Assembly (NCBI GenBank): GCA_002395525.1
Contig: DGXE01000032.1
Coordinates: 1 to 50,168, forward strand
Length of the DNA stretch: 50,168 nt
Reading direction: 5' to 3'
From: Ruminococcus sp. UBA4240
GTDB lineage: Bacteria; Bacillota; Clostridia; Oscillospirales; Ruminococcaceae
The position numbers and the translations under genes were made by a program. Below, piece after piece: positions 7,622 to 15,216 of the stretch. The notes beneath the pieces are model-generated. The model was not told the origin of the DNA. It did no database searches and worked only from the letters and a program-made list of their open reading frames with translations. Numbering within the stretch: position 1 is the first letter of the stretch; the number at the start of each line of letters is the position of its first letter.

Positions 7622-9223
7622 ATGTACACAAGCGAAGCAATGCTTGAATCTCTCAAGAAGGTAGAGGCAAACCGTGCAAAGAATGCCGCTCTGGAGCCTG
7701 AGAGAATGACTGCCGAGCAGAAGGATGAAGTCCTCAGGACATATCATCCTGACTATATCGAATCCCAGTTTGAGAACCTTATCATAGGCCCCAACAAGGG
7801 CGAAAAGGTTCCCCATGAGCTGGCAGCCCTCCTTCAGGGCAAGTCAAGGATAAACCCTGACAAGATAGACCTTGAACACCCCGACTATGATGTGGACGTG
7901 CTCATCATAGGCGGCGGCGGCGCAGGCTCCTCCGCAGCCATAGAGGCTCACGAGGGCGGCGCAAACGTCATGATCGTCACAAAGCTCAGGATAGGCGATG
8001 CCAACACCATGATGGCTGAGGGCGGCATACAGGCTGCCGACAAGCCCAACGACTCCCCTGCCATCCACTACATCGATGCATACGGCGGCGGCCACTTCAA
8101 GGGCAAGCACGAGCTGGTGGCAAAGCTGGTAACAGAGGCTCCCGATGCTATCAAGTGGCTCAATGAGCTGGGCGTTGAATTCGACAAGATGCCTGACGGC
8201 ACTATGATCACCACCCACGGCGGCGGTACCTCCAGAAAGAGGATGCACGCCTGCAAGGACTACTCCGGCGCTGAGATAATGAAGACCCTCCGTGACGAGG
8301 TGCTCAACCGCCAGATCCCCGTGGTTGACTTTACAGCAGCAATAGAGATCATCAAGGACGACAAGGGCAATGCCGCAGGTGCGGTGCTCATGAACATGGA
8401 GACCGAGGAGATCCTTGTGGCAAAGGCAAAGTGCGTTGTCATCGCAACAGGCGGTGCCGGCAGACTGCATTATCAGGGTTTCCCCACCTCCAACCACTAC
8501 GGCGCTACCGCAGACGGTCTGGTACTGGCATACAGGGCAGGGGCAAAGCTGCTGTACGCTGACTCCCTCCAGTATCATCCCACAGGTGCCGCATTCCCCG
8601 AGCAGATATTCGGCGCACTTGTTACCGAGAAGGTGCGTTCTCTGGGCGCAAAGCTGGTGAACGTTGACGGTGAGGTGTTCATGCACCCCCTGGAGACAAG
8701 AGATATATGCGCATCCTCCATTATCCGTGAGTGCAAGGCAAGAGGCAAGGGCATCCCCACCGGTGACGGCGAAGGTATCTGGCTGGACACCCCCATCATC
8801 GAGATGAAAAACGGCGAGGGCACTATTGAGAAGCGCATCCCCGCAATGCTGAGAATGTTCATGGAATACGGCATAGACATCCGCAAGGAACCTATACTCG
8901 TATATCCCACCCTCCACTATCAGAACGGCGGCATAGACATCACTCCTGACGGCATGAGCGGCGTTGAGAACCTGTACGTTGCAGGCGAGGCCGTAGGCGG
9001 TATCCACGGCAGGAACAGGCTCATGGGCAACTCCCTGCTGGATGTCATCGTATTCGGCAGAAATGCAGGCAGAAGCGTCCGTGAGAAGATCAAGACCGTT
9101 GAGGTGGGCAAGCTGACCCTTGGCCATGTAAAGAAGTTTGCTGAGGAAAGAGCTGCTGCCGGAATCGACAGCGATGTGGTATCTCCCAAGCTCCTCCCCG
9201 ACTATGCAAGAAGAGCCAAGTAA
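7622..9223 (+). CDS. frdA: Fumarate reductase flavoprotein subunit
   Basis: 533 residues of the succinate dehydrogenase/fumarate reductase flavoprotein family. About 90 extra N-terminal residues precede the FAD motif GGGGAGSS (97-104). Substrate-site candidates are H199 in TTHGGGTSRKR, R360 in ETRDICASS, H432 in LHYQNGG and R466 in GRNRLMGNS, in the family's order. THGGGTSRKRMHACKDYSG matches the family block before the capping domain. The start at 7622 has GGGAGG in front. The absence of a membrane anchor and of signal or haem motifs indicates a cytosolic enzyme. Downstream of hdr-flx it most probably reduces fumarate to succinate. Confidence 0.93.
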   Translation: MYTSEAMLESLKKVEANRAKNAALEPERMTAEQKDEVLRTYHPDYIESQFENLIIGPNKGEKVPHELAALLQGKSRINPDKIDLEHPDYDVDVLIIGGGGAGSSAAIEAHEGGANVMIVTKLRIGDANTMMAEGGIQAADKPNDSPAIHYIDAYGGGHFKGKHELVAKLVTEAPDAIKWLNELGVEFDKMPDGTMITTHGGGTSRKRMHACKDYSGAEIMKTLRDEVLNRQIPVVDFTAAIEIIKDDKGNAAGAVLMNMETEEILVAKAKCVVIATGGAGRLHYQGFPTSNHYGATADGLVLAYRAGAKLLYADSLQYHPTGAAFPEQIFGALVTEKVRSLGAKLVNVDGEVFMHPLETRDICASSIIRECKARGKGIPTGDGEGIWLDTPIIEMKNGEGTIEKRIPAMLRMFMEYGIDIRKEPILVYPTLHYQNGGIDITPDGMSGVENLYVAGEAVGGIHGRNRLMGNSLLDVIVFGRNAGRSVREKIKTVEVGKLTLGHVKKFAEERAAAGIDSDVVSPKLLPDYARRAK

Positions 9224-9266
9224 GATCGCATTCTGCTGCTTTGATACTTTACTAAAATAAACAAAA

Positions 9267-9303
9267 ACAAATCCTCCGATGTACCAAACTTCGGGGGATT
9301 TGT
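9267..9303 (+). terminator. Hairpin after frdA
   Basis: ACAAATCCTCCGA and TCGGGGGATTTGT pair over 13 bases (one G-U) around an 11-base loop, 43 bases after the frdA stop. An A-rich stretch precedes it, but only GTGCTTG follows, so termination is probably partial. The next promoter starts 3 bases later. Confidence 0.6.
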
Positions 9304-9305
9304 GC

Positions 9306-9334
9306 TTGAAATATCACTGTATTTATGCTACAAT
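9306..9334 (+). promoter_or_regulatory. Sigma-A promoter of the exporter gene
   Basis: TTGAAA, 17 bases, TACAAT, 36 bases before the exporter ATG. It directly follows the frdA hairpin, so the exporter can be transcribed both alone and by read-through. Confidence 0.7.
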
Positions 9335-9369
9335 AATTTGTTGAATTTTGTATGAAAGGGAAGGATAAT

Positions 9370-10692
9370 ATGTCTTTCGGAATTCTGTCCATTACGGGCA
9401 TCACCTACCTGATGTTCATGATATTCCTTATCGTGGCACTGGGCTACCTCCTGGGTCGTGTGACCATCAAGGGCGTGTCCCTGGGCACTGCCGGCGTTTT
9501 CATCATGGCACTGCTTGTGGGGGCGTTCTTCTTCACCTATGACGCAGAGCAGAAGGCTATCGTTGCACACTTCACCAATGCGGCATTCAAGTCGGATTTC
9601 CTCAAGATAGTTGAAAATCTGGGGCTTATCCTCTTTGTCACCTCCGTAGGCTTCATCGCAGGTCCCAACTTCTTTTCAAGCCTTAAAAAGAATTTCAAGA
9701 GCTATGCCCTGCTGTCCCTTATAATAATCATTCTGGGGGGTCTTACCACTCTTGTATGCATCAAGGTCTTCGGCTGTGATACGGTAATGGCTGTGGGCAT
9801 CCTCTCAGGCGCCCTCACCTCCACCCCCGCATTCTCCGCCGCAAAGGACACCGTAGGTCAGGTCTACGGTGAAAATTCCAGCATCATCGCAACCTATGTG
9901 GCAACACACCCCGGCACCACCGCCGCTGAAGTTTCCTCCACAGCGATCTCCGCATTTGAGAACCAGGCAACAGTAGGCCACGGCATTGCCTATATCTTCG
10001 GCGTTGTGGGCGTTGTGCTCTTCGTACAGATAATGCCCAAGCTGCTCAAAGCCAACGTCGAGGAGGAGAAGAAGAAGATAACCTCCGTTGACACAGGCGT
10101 TGACAAGCTGGCAGGCAAGAAGCTCTTCAATGCCGACAACTTCGGTCTTGCAGCCTTCGGTCTCTCCGTTGTAATAGGTATGCTCATAGGCGGCATAAAG
10201 ATACCCATGGGCTCCTCCACCTTCTCCCTGGGCACCACAGGCGGCTGCCTGCTGGCATCCCTTGTTATCGCCCATTTCGGCCACTTCGGCCCCCTGAATA
10301 TGCGCCCTGACAAGAAGGTGCTTGAAGTATTCAGAGAATTCGGCCTTATGGCATTCCTCATAGGCGCAGGTCTTCCCGGCGGTGCAAACTTCGTGAGATA
10401 CTTCGAGCCTGTGTACTTCCTCTACGGCGCTCTTATGACCCTTATTCCCATGATCGTGGGCTTTATCATCGCAAGCAAGTTGATGAAGCTGCCCCTGTTC
10501 AACAACCTTGGCGGCATCACAGGCGGCATGACCTCCACACCCGCACTTGGCACTCTCATAAACGTTGCAAAGACAGATGATGTTGCAAATGCATATGCTG
10601 CCGCATATCCCATTGCCCTCATCGTTGTGGTGCTGGTATCCCAGTTCCTCATAACCACCTTCCCGGATGCACTCAGTGTAATAGGACTTTAA
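9370..10692 (+). CDS. AspT/SucE-type (AAEx family) dicarboxylate or succinate exporter
   Basis: 440 residues with about ten hydrophobic segments. The family's two YidE/YbjL duplication units are marked by GALTSTPAFSAA in the first half and GGMTSTPALGTL in the second. The family includes the aspartate:alanine antiporter AspT and the succinate exporter SucE. TrkA-C domains found between the halves in many members are absent; only a short charged loop (VEEEKKKITSVD) is present. The start at 9370 is supported by AAAGGGAAGG about 8 bases upstream, better than an in-frame ATG at 9352. Adjacent fumarase and fumarate reductase genes make succinate the best substrate guess. Confidence 0.8.
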   Translation: MSFGILSITGITYLMFMIFLIVALGYLLGRVTIKGVSLGTAGVFIMALLVGAFFFTYDAEQKAIVAHFTNAAFKSDFLKIVENLGLILFVTSVGFIAGPNFFSSLKKNFKSYALLSLIIIILGGLTTLVCIKVFGCDTVMAVGILSGALTSTPAFSAAKDTVGQVYGENSSIIATYVATHPGTTAAEVSSTAISAFENQATVGHGIAYIFGVVGVVLFVQIMPKLLKANVEEEKKKITSVDTGVDKLAGKKLFNADNFGLAAFGLSVVIGMLIGGIKIPMGSSTFSLGTTGGCLLASLVIAHFGHFGPLNMRPDKKVLEVFREFGLMAFLIGAGLPGGANFVRYFEPVYFLYGALMTLIPMIVGFIIASKLMKLPLFNNLGGITGGMTSTPALGTLINVAKTDDVANAYAAAYPIALIVVVLVSQFLITTFPDALSVIGL

Positions 10693-10695
10693 TGT

Positions 10696-10733
10696 TTCAG
10701 CCATCGGCGGATGAACCTCTGCCGATGGCTGAA
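10696..10733 (+). terminator. Hairpin after the exporter
   Basis: TTCAGCCATCGGC and GCCGATGGCTGAA form a perfect 13-bp stem with a 12-base loop, 3 bases after the stop. Only TTGTTAG follows, so it is strong in structure but weak in T-run. Confidence 0.7.
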
Positions 10734-10808
10734 TTGTTAGATTTTAACATAAACTGTGGGTCAATAATATGTCTTATGACAAAAATTCTCATTTTCGTAA
10801 TAATTCCC

Positions 10809-10837
10809 TTGACAAAACGCTTAAAATGCTATAAAAT
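10809..10837 (+). promoter_or_regulatory. Promoter with long leader for the zinc-ribbon gene
   Basis: TTGACA, 17 bases, TAAAAT. Transcription starting just downstream would give a leader of about 135 bases before the ATG at 10981. The leader contains a small CAGCTAAAAAGCTG stem; no known riboswitch was recognised. Confidence 0.65.
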
Positions 10838-10980
10838 ACAGTGTAGCGCAGTAAAGCGCAATGCAGCTAAAAAGCTGCTGCTAAGTAGCTTAATTCTTCA
10901 GAGCGTTGTTTTCTAATGCAAAGATGTCGGTGTGAATCCGTCCTTAGTGTCCTAATTTTATTTAAGCGAGGTATACCAAA

Positions 10981-11259
10981 ATGTACGAAGACAAGACACT
11001 GGTCTGCAAGGATTGCGGACAGGAATTTGTATTCACCGCCGGCGAGCAGGAATTCTATGCTGAAAAGGGCTTTGAGAACGAGCCCCAGAGATGCAAGAGC
11101 TGCAGACAGGCACGCAAGGCTGCCAAGACCGGTGCCAGGGAGATGTTTGAGGGCGTATGCGCAGCCTGCGGCGGCGTAGCAAGAGTTCCCTTCACTCCCA
11201 GAGAGGATCAGCCCATCTATTGCAGCGAGTGCTTTGCAAAGCAGAGAGCTGAAGGCTGA
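10981..11259 (+). CDS. CxxC zinc-ribbon protein of unknown role
   Basis: 92 residues with four CxxC pairs: CKDCGQEF, CKSCRQARK, CAACGG and CSECFAKQ. It matches the small clostridial zinc-binding family that begins with the VCKDCG(Q/K)EF box. The cysteines should bind two zinc ions. It is a single-gene unit with its own promoter and a strong terminator. The function of the family is not established; nucleic-acid or protein contact is only a guess. Confidence 0.85.
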   Translation: MYEDKTLVCKDCGQEFVFTAGEQEFYAEKGFENEPQRCKSCRQARKAAKTGAREMFEGVCAACGGVARVPFTPREDQPIYCSECFAKQRAEG

Positions 11260-11271
11260 GAAAGCGATCAC

Positions 11272-11306
11272 AGGGCTCATGCATCGGCATGAGCCCTTTT
11301 GTTTTC
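11272..11306 (+). terminator. Intrinsic terminator of the zinc-ribbon gene
   Basis: AGGGCTCATGC, loop ATCG, GCATGAGCCCT, then TTTGTTTTC. The stem is a perfect 11 bp and the T-rich tail follows directly. Confidence 0.9.
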
Positions 11307-11411
11307 AAAGCGATACTCTGTCCGATCTTGCTTCTTGCCTTGGCAAATAGCACAATTTTTTCTTTTGTATTTGTGTAATGCGCCGATTTTGATTTTCACC
11401 TCGAAAATAAA

Positions 11412-11440
11412 TTGCAAAACCGTGAATAATGTTGTATAAT
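11412..11440 (+). promoter_or_regulatory. Promoter of divIC
   Basis: TTGCAA, 17 bases, TATAAT, about 49 bases before the divIC start. Confidence 0.75.
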
Positions 11441-11488
11441 ATACTGTGTACGCAGATGTGTCCAATACATACAAAGGAGATGATGGCA

Positions 11489-11866
11489 ATGCAGGATCAC
11501 AGAGACGACGAAAGAGTCTCACGCAGGAACAAGAAGCAAGTCAAGAGAGCCATCAAGCGGGCTTACAACAAGAAGCACCGCACCAGATCTCCCGGTATGC
11601 TGTTCTGGGGCATCGCCGTGGCAGCAGTGGTGTGCTTCAGCTTTACAAACATTGTAAGGAACAAGCTTGAGCTGGCAAAGAAGCAAGAGGAGCTTGCGGA
11701 GCTTCAGCAGAAGGTAGCGAATCTCGAAACTGAGAACGCAAGCTACGAGAACATCCTCAACGAGGAGGACGAGCGCACCTACATGGAGCGCCTTGCCAAG
11801 GAGAAGCTGGGCTATGCCTACCCCGACGAGCTGCGGTTCTATGACACCACCGGATCATCTGACTGA
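11489..11866 (+). CDS. divIC: Septum formation initiator DivIC/FtsB-like
   Basis: 125 residues. A basic cytosolic N terminus (RRNKKQVKRAIKRAYNKKH) is followed by one membrane segment around residues 40-58 (LFWGIAVAAVVCFSFTNIV). A coiled coil follows (LELAKKQEELAELQQKVANL), then the DivIC tail with AKEKLGYAYPDELRFY. It acts in the divisome with FtsL and DivIB outside the membrane. The ATG at 11489 is spaced 8 bases from AAAGGAGA; the two nearer ATGs are too close to it. The next gene encodes an S1 protein, the divIC-yabR order known from Bacillus. Confidence 0.88.
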   Translation: MQDHRDDERVSRRNKKQVKRAIKRAYNKKHRTRSPGMLFWGIAVAAVVCFSFTNIVRNKLELAKKQEELAELQQKVANLETENASYENILNEEDERTYMERLAKEKLGYAYPDELRFYDTTGSSD

Positions 11867-11892
11867 AACTAATAAAGGAAAGGTTTATATCT

Positions 11893-12345
11893 ATGCAGCC
11901 TGAAGTTGGGAATATTTATGAGGGCAAAGTGACAGGCATCACGAAGTTCGGCGCATTTGTGGAGCTTGAACGGGGTGTTACAGGTCTTGTACACATCTCC
12001 GAGGTGGCAAACACCTATGTTGCCGACATCAACGAACATCTCAAGGAGGGGGAGACCGTCAAGGTAAAGGTGCTTTCCGTCGGCGATGACGGCAAGATCT
12101 CCCTTTCCATCAAGAAAGCGGCTCCCGCACCTGAGAGGACGGACTCACGTCCCGCAGGGAATTTCCAACGCAAGGGCGCACCCTCCGGCAGGAATCAGGG
12201 CAGAGGCAAGAGCGAATCCGACGGCGGACAGGGCTCCTCCTTCGAGGATATGCTGAGCAGGTTCAAGGCCTCCTCTGATGAGCGCATGGGAGATATAAGG
12301 CGCAACATGAACAACAAGCGCCGTGACACATCAAGGAAAAGATAA
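11893..12345 (+). CDS. S1-domain RNA-binding protein (YabR-like)
   Basis: 150 residues. An S1 domain covers roughly residues 3-73 (VGNIYEGKVTGITKFGAFVE, VHISEVA, VKVKVLSVGDDGKISLSIKK). A low-complexity Arg/Gly/Ser-rich basic tail follows, ending in NNKRRDTSRKR. Such proteins bind RNA or ribosomes. It follows divIC by 26 bases with AAAGGAAAGG upstream. The conserved pairing suggests shared expression rather than shared function. Confidence 0.87.
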   Translation: MQPEVGNIYEGKVTGITKFGAFVELERGVTGLVHISEVANTYVADINEHLKEGETVKVKVLSVGDDGKISLSIKKAAPAPERTDSRPAGNFQRKGAPSGRNQGRGKSESDGGQGSSFEDMLSRFKASSDERMGDIRRNMNNKRRDTSRKR

Positions 12346-12354
12346 TCGACCTCC

Positions 12355-12394
12355 AAAAAAGCCGGCGGGCACCCTTATGGTGTCCCGTCGGCTT
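12355..12394. terminator. Bidirectional terminator between the S1 gene and bioY
   Basis: AAGCCGGCGGGCACC and GGTGTCCCGTCGGCTT pair with one wobble and a small bulge. Six A lie to the left (a T-run for bioY on the minus strand), while TGCTTCTTT lies to the right for the S1 gene. Confidence 0.85.
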
Positions 12395-12400
12395 GCTTCT

Positions 12401-12958
12401 TTATGGCTGCTGACGTATCCGCTTTTTGACCTCATTCCCGAGGATGATCGCCCCGGCAAGCTTTACTCCGTCAGGGAGAAGGAAGGGCACCACGCACAGC
12501 ATAAGCACAGCCCCTATGCTGCGACTGTTCCCGGCGGCGGATACGACCATGAACCACCCTGTGCCGAAGGCGTAGCACACCAGAAGTCCGGCTCCAAGGC
12601 CTACAGCCTGCCACAGCTTGTTGTTCTCCCTTTTATGGGTCACAAGGATATACACAAGCCCCATGAACACAAATCCCACAAGATAGCCCCCGGTAGGACC
12701 CCCCAGCACAGACAGCCCACCTTTGAAGCCTGAGAACACAGGCGCTCCTGCCGCCCCCAGCGCCAGAAATACGCATATGGCCATAAGCCCGTTCCTGCCT
12801 CCCAGCAGTATCAGAGCAAATGCCACCCCGAAGGTCTGCAGCGTTACGGGTATCTGGAGCACGGGTATGCTTATCCAGGAGCACACTGCAAGCATTGCCG
12901 CCATCATAGCCGTAAGGGTCAGATCCCTTACGGAAAAACTTTTCTCTTTGGTTTCCAT
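12401..12958 (-). CDS. bioY: BioY biotin transporter, ECF substrate-binding subunit
   Basis: 185 residues with six hydrophobic segments and the BioY signature region (IPVTLQTFGVAFALILLGGR, FSGFKGGLSVLGGPTGGYL). BioY captures biotin in the membrane and works alone or with shared ECF AT/EcfT subunits, which are not in this window. No biotin synthesis genes are adjacent, so the host probably imports biotin. It is monocistronic, convergent with the S1 gene, with AGGTAAACT upstream of its ATG. Confidence 0.93.
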   Translation of the reverse strand: METKEKSFSVRDLTLTAMMAAMLAVCSWISIPVLQIPVTLQTFGVAFALILLGGRNGLMAICVFLALGAAGAPVFSGFKGGLSVLGGPTGGYLVGFVFMGLVYILVTHKRENNKLWQAVGLGAGLLVCYAFGTGWFMVVSAAGNSRSIGAVLMLCVVPFLLPDGVKLAGAIILGNEVKKRIRQQP

Positions 12959-12963
12959 AGTTT

Positions 12964-13035
12964 ACCTCCATACTGTAATGTGTACATTGTACCACAAAAA
13001 CAGCCGGCATTTATCATGTGGGAAAGTATTGTCAA
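12964..13035 (-). promoter_or_regulatory. bioY upstream region: promoter and possible operator
   Basis: On the minus strand TTGACA (13035-13030) stands 16 bases from TAAATG (13013-13008). Between this and the gene is GTACATTGTAC, an 11-base near-palindrome at about 12982-12992 inside a TGTG...CACA frame. A biotin-responsive repressor site would be expected here, but the sequence does not match the BirA consensus I know, so the operator is a suggestion only. Confidence 0.35.
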
Positions 13036-13162
13036 CGGTTTTTTTATGAACGGATATATACATTTCTTTTGCCGGGAAGGGAAATCTACGGATTTTTGAA
13101 TTTATAAAAAAAATTAGTTGCACTTCTAAGGTCAAAGTGATAATAAAATTATCCCAAACATA

Positions 13163-13191
13163 TTGACATTCCCACAAAAAAGTTATATAAT
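13163..13191 (+). promoter_or_regulatory. Promoter of ddh
   Basis: TTGACA, 17 bases, TATAAT: a consensus sigma-A promoter in an A/T-rich stretch, with a leader of about 57 bases. Confidence 0.88.
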
Positions 13192-13211
13192 TGGAAGAGC
13201 AATGCAATTTC

Positions 13212-13237
13212 TGCAAGATGGCAACTATTATCTTGCA
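13212..13237 (+). other. Leader hairpin before ddh
   Basis: TGCAAGAT and ATCTTGCA pair perfectly over 8 bases around a 10-base loop, ending 3 bases before AAGGAG. It could limit ribosome access or stabilise the transcript. No riboswitch class was recognised. Confidence 0.45.
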
Positions 13238-13254
13238 TTCAAGGAGTAATGGAT

Positions 13255-14232
13255 ATGATAAGAATAGGAATCTCAGGCTACGGCAACCTTGGCAGAGGCG
13301 TGGAGCTTGCTGTCAGACAGAATCCGGATATGGAGCTTGCGGCTGTATTTACCAGACGTGACCCCTCCTCACTTAAAATACTCACCGAGGGCGTGCCTGT
13401 GTACAGCCTTTCCGATGCCGCAGCCCACAAGGATGAGATAGATGTGCTCATCATCTGCGGCGGCAGCGCCAACGACCTGCCCACCCAGACACCCGAGCTT
13501 GCAAAGTACTTCAACGTGGTTGACAGCTTTGACACCCACGCCAAGGTGCCCCAGCACTTTGCAAACGTCGATGCTGCTGCAAAGGAGAGCGGCCACACCG
13601 CCATCATCTCCGTGGGCTGGGATCCGGGACTTTTCTCCCTGGCAAGGGTGATCTCCGATTCCGTACTGCCCGAGGGCGCCAGCTACACCTTCTGGGGCAG
13701 GGGCGTTTCCCAGGGTCATTCCGATGCCATCCGCCGCATAGAGGGCGTTGCGGATGCAAGGCAGTACACCGTGCCTGTGCCCGAGGCACTGGCAAAGGTA
13801 AGAGCCGGTGAGACCCCCGAGTTCACCGCCCGCCAGATGCACACCCGTGAGTGCTACGTGGTAGCAAAGGAGGGTGCAGACAAGGCACGTATCGAAAACG
13901 AGATAAAAACCATGCCCAACTACTTTGAGCCCTATGACACCACCGTTCACTTCATCTCACAGGAGGAGCTTGACCGTGACCACAAGGGCATTCCCCACGG
14001 GGGCTCAGTTATCCGCACAGGAAAGACAGCAGGGGGCATGAACCATGTTGTTGAGTTCTCCCTGAAGCTGGATTCCAACCCGGAGTTCACCTCATCGGTT
14101 CTGGCGGCATTCGCAAGGGCTATATACAGGTTCAATTCCGAGGGGAACACAGGCTGCAAGACCATATTCGACGTACCCCCCGCATACCTCTCACCCAAGA
14201 GTGCAGAGGAGCTCAGGGCACATATGCTGTAA
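13255..14232 (+). CDS. ddh: meso-Diaminopimelate D-dehydrogenase
   Basis: 325 residues, the usual length. An N-terminal NADP-binding motif GISGYGNLGRGVE is followed by VFTRRDP and the substrate-binding segments VGWDPGLFSLAR, WGRGVSQGHSDAIRRI and GGMNHVVEF. The enzyme converts tetrahydrodipicolinate to meso-diaminopimelate in one step for lysine and peptidoglycan. The ATG at 13255 is 8 bases from AAGGAG; the ATG at 13249 is too close. It is a single gene with its own promoter. The dehydrogenase route is known in some clostridia and corynebacteria. Confidence 0.95.
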   Translation: MIRIGISGYGNLGRGVELAVRQNPDMELAAVFTRRDPSSLKILTEGVPVYSLSDAAAHKDEIDVLIICGGSANDLPTQTPELAKYFNVVDSFDTHAKVPQHFANVDAAAKESGHTAIISVGWDPGLFSLARVISDSVLPEGASYTFWGRGVSQGHSDAIRRIEGVADARQYTVPVPEALAKVRAGETPEFTARQMHTRECYVVAKEGADKARIENEIKTMPNYFEPYDTTVHFISQEELDRDHKGIPHGGSVIRTGKTAGGMNHVVEFSLKLDSNPEFTSSVLAAFARAIYRFNSEGNTGCKTIFDVPPAYLSPKSAEELRAHML

Positions 14233-14304
14233 GTTATAGCATGACATTGACTTTTTTGCAAGCGTGAGTTGCTTGTGTTTGGCAGCGCCGCTTCAAATGT
14301 GGGA

Positions 14305-14329
14305 GAGGTTGGAGGTTAGAGGTTAGAGG
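14305..14329 (+). repeat. Tandem heptamer repeat
   Basis: Three successive 7-base units, GAGGTTG then GAGGTTA twice, followed by a partial unit. It lies in the ddh-tcdA spacer, which otherwise shows only a weak CAAGC/GCTTG stem after ddh. Confidence 0.7.
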
Positions 14330-14412
14330 GCGTGACAAAGAATAGCTTGCTTGATCTGTTCTATTGGTGCATTACGCTGTTTCCAGCTTCTGACATCTGA
14401 TCACTATCATAT

Positions 14413-14452
14413 AAAAGGAGTATGCAGCAGCCTGCGGCTGCCGCTGCTGTAT
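14413..14452 (+). promoter_or_regulatory. Ribosome binding site separated from the tcdA ATG by a hairpin
   Basis: AAAAGGAG ends at 14420, 32 bases before the only good ATG. Between them CAGCAGC (14425-14431) and GCTGCTG (14443-14449) form a 7-bp stem with an 11-base loop. Folding would leave about 7 unpaired bases between the site and the ATG, the normal spacing. A closer ATG at 14422 opens only a 24-codon frame and touches the binding site. Confidence 0.5.
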
Positions 14453-15169
14453 ATGGAAGAACAATTTTCAAGAACAGCCCTTCTCATCGGCGATGAAGGG
14501 GTAGAGCGCCTTCAAAGGGCACGGATCGCCGTGTTCGGCATAGGGGGCGTGGGCGGATACGTATGCGAGGGACTGGCAAGGTCGGGGGCAGGCACCCTTG
14601 ACCTTGTGGACATGGACACGGTATCCCTCTCAAACATCAACCGACAGATAATAGCCCTCCACAGCACCATAGGGCGGTACAAGACAGAGGTCATGGGGGA
14701 GCGCATAGCAGATATCTCCCCCGGGGCAAGGGTGAATGTGTACAACACCTTTGTCACCCCGGAAAACATTGACACCTTCCCCTTTGAGGAGTATTCCTAC
14801 GTGGTGGATGCGGTGGACAACGTAACGGCAAAGCTGTGTATCATAGAGCGGGCAGTATCCCTTGGGATACCCGTCATCAGCAGCATGGGGGCGGGGAACA
14901 AGACCGACGGCAGCCGCTTTCGCATATCGGACATATACGATACCAGCGTATGCCCCCTTGCACGGGTCATGCGCAGGGAGCTTAAAAAGCGGGGGATAAG
15001 ATCCCTCAAGGTCGTGTGGTCGGACGAGGCACCCCTTTCCCCCATAAAGACGGAATACACCGAGGGGGGCAAACCTGTCCCCGGCAGCCTTGCCTTCTGC
15101 CCCTCCGTGGCAGGTCTGCTCATTGCAGGTGAGGTAGTGAAGGATATTGCGTATCCTGCGTTATTATAG
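14453..15169 (+). CDS. tcdA: tRNA threonylcarbamoyladenosine dehydratase (TcdA/CsdL)
   Basis: 238 residues of the ThiF/E1 fold. The ATP-binding motif is VFGIGGVGGYVCE, followed by DLVDMDTVSLSNINRQ, the DAVDNVTAK acidic segment and ISSMGAGNKTD. The enzyme uses ATP to cyclise the t6A base at position 37 of ANN-decoding tRNAs. The sequence fits TcdA better than MoeB or ThiF because the C-terminal zinc cysteines of those are missing and CPLARVMRRELKKRGI is present. The start is set by homology; see the preceding site. Confidence 0.9.
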   Translation: MEEQFSRTALLIGDEGVERLQRARIAVFGIGGVGGYVCEGLARSGAGTLDLVDMDTVSLSNINRQIIALHSTIGRYKTEVMGERIADISPGARVNVYNTFVTPENIDTFPFEEYSYVVDAVDNVTAKLCIIERAVSLGIPVISSMGAGNKTDGSRFRISDIYDTSVCPLARVMRRELKKRGIRSLKVVWSDEAPLSPIKTEYTEGGKPVPGSLAFCPSVAGLLIAGEVVKDIAYPALL

Positions 15170-15171
15170 CA

Positions 15172-15216
15172 GAAAAAAGGTCAGAAAACCACGCTCCGGT
15201 TTTCTGACCCTTTTTC
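15172..15216. terminator. Bidirectional terminator between tcdA and the NlpC/P60 gene
   Basis: GGTCAGAAAACC and GGTTTTCTGACC, a perfect 12-bp stem with a 7-base loop, flanked by AAAAAA on the left and CTTTTTCTT on the right, so it can serve both convergent genes. Confidence 0.92.

Noticed and set aside
7844..9127. 427-codon minus-strand frame opposite frdA
   Set aside because: No family pattern or ribosome site, and it lies wholly within the strongly conserved flavoprotein gene.
14422..14496. Short frame starting at the ATG touching the tcdA ribosome site
   Set aside because: Only about 24 codons and a start directly against the AAAAGGAG; kept as an alternative in the hairpin finding, not as a gene.
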